The notes under the pieces: model-generated
The model's database searches: none
What the model was told of the DNA's origin: nothing
Seen by the model: the letters and a program-made list of their open reading frames with translations, nothing else
Position numbers and translations under genes: made by a program
Shown here: positions 61,268-61,347 of the stretch, in pieces
Position numbering within the stretch: position 1 is the stretch's first letter
How the letters are laid out: every line of letters starts with the position of its first letter
Assembly (NCBI GenBank): GCA_964293155.1
Contig: CAXYYA010000020.1
Coordinates: forward strand, 1 to 61,347
From: JAQVEB01 sp028698105
Lineage (GTDB): Bacteria; Bacteroidota; Bacteroidia; Bacteroidales; Dysgonomonadaceae
Reading direction: 5' to 3'
DNA length: 61,347 bases

Positions 61268-61347
61268 GACTTGGGTGACTGGGTGACCGGGTGACTGGGT
61301 GACTCGGATAAAGTGAGACTGGGTGACTCGGATAAAGTGAGACTGGG
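61262..61347. repeat. Tandem repeat array, truncated by the window end
   Basis: The array contains three 8-nt units (GGGTGACT, GGGTGACC, GGGTGACT at 61273-61296), then two identical 24-nt units (61297-61320 and 61321-61344), each made of GGGTGACTCGG followed by ATAAAGTGAGACT, then GGG to the window end. The first AAGTGAGACT (61262-61271) contains the last Lys codon and stop of the DUF2027-Smr gene. Confidence 0.85.

Noticed and set aside
61262..61347. CRISPR array
   Set aside because: Units are 8 and 24 nt without unique spacers and there are no cas genes in the window.

Overview
The window looks like a chromosomal stretch from a member of the Bacteroidota, most likely order Bacteroidales and plausibly close to Dysgonomonadaceae (the family is inference). 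Supporting signs are intergenic regions carrying the Bacteroidota -7 box TAnnTTTG, sometimes with TTTG about 19-20 nt upstream; few Shine-Dalgarno sequences; a lipoprotein TamL next to TamB; class II ribonucleotide reductase; a galM / sugar-proton symporter / galK cluster; a DUF2027-Smr protein; and short palindromic repeats typical of the phylum. I see no rRNA, tRNA, CRISPR array, phage or complete insertion sequence.

Layout. 1-3.5 kb: a minus-strand cluster of a creatininase-like amidohydrolase (cut by the window edge), a UPF0309 SIS protein, an MFS transporter and an atypical ROK protein. It probably serves an unidentified sugar or amide, with a LuxR-type regulator and a 'nitrous oxide-stimulated promoter' family protein behind it. 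4.9-8.2 kb: secreted sialidase-fold protein and GH36 alpha-galactosidase, translationally coupled. 8.4-10 kb: long-chain acyl-CoA ligase. 10-17.7 kb: carA followed by two complete tandem carB genes. 17.9-22.3 kb: galM, transporter, galK and a catalytically dead NUDIX regulator. 22.5-25.4 kb: TalC-type aldolase, CNNM/CorC-like membrane protein, sugar nucleotidyltransferase. 25.6-31.9 kb: ArfB, a DAACS symporter coupled to a secreted C26-M19 fusion hydrolase, RluA-type pseudouridine synthase, FabG, TetR and a GlsB-type membrane protein. 32-35 kb: stand-alone TrpB2 behind what reads as a Trp leader-peptide attenuator, then a structured RNA candidate and a split chromate transporter pair. 35-45.5 kb: small membrane protein, GNAT, TopA, YigZ, a 160-bp MITE, class II RNR, serpin lipoprotein, SpeA. 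45.6-51.8 kb: a complete cytoplasmic uronate pathway (KduI, KduD, KdgK, KDPG aldolase, ExuT-like transporter) with a DUF4861 lipoprotein. 51.9-61.3 kb: TamL, TamB, QueA and DUF2027-Smr, then a tandem repeat running off the window.

How it fits together. Two carbohydrate themes dominate. Galactose is released by GH36, imported by the symporter and processed by GalM and GalK. Unsaturated uronates are isomerised by KduI, reduced by KduD, phosphorylated by KdgK and cleaved by the aldolase to pyruvate and glyceraldehyde-3-phosphate. The rest is largely housekeeping: pyrimidine/arginine precursor, dNTPs, topology, queuosine, ribosome rescue and outer-membrane biogenesis. The two observations most worth following are both RNA-level: the leader peptide with two Trp codons and a perfect 14-bp hairpin ahead of trpB2 (31.9-32.1 kb), and the promoter-to-terminator structured RNA ahead of the chromate transporter genes (33.6-33.9 kb).
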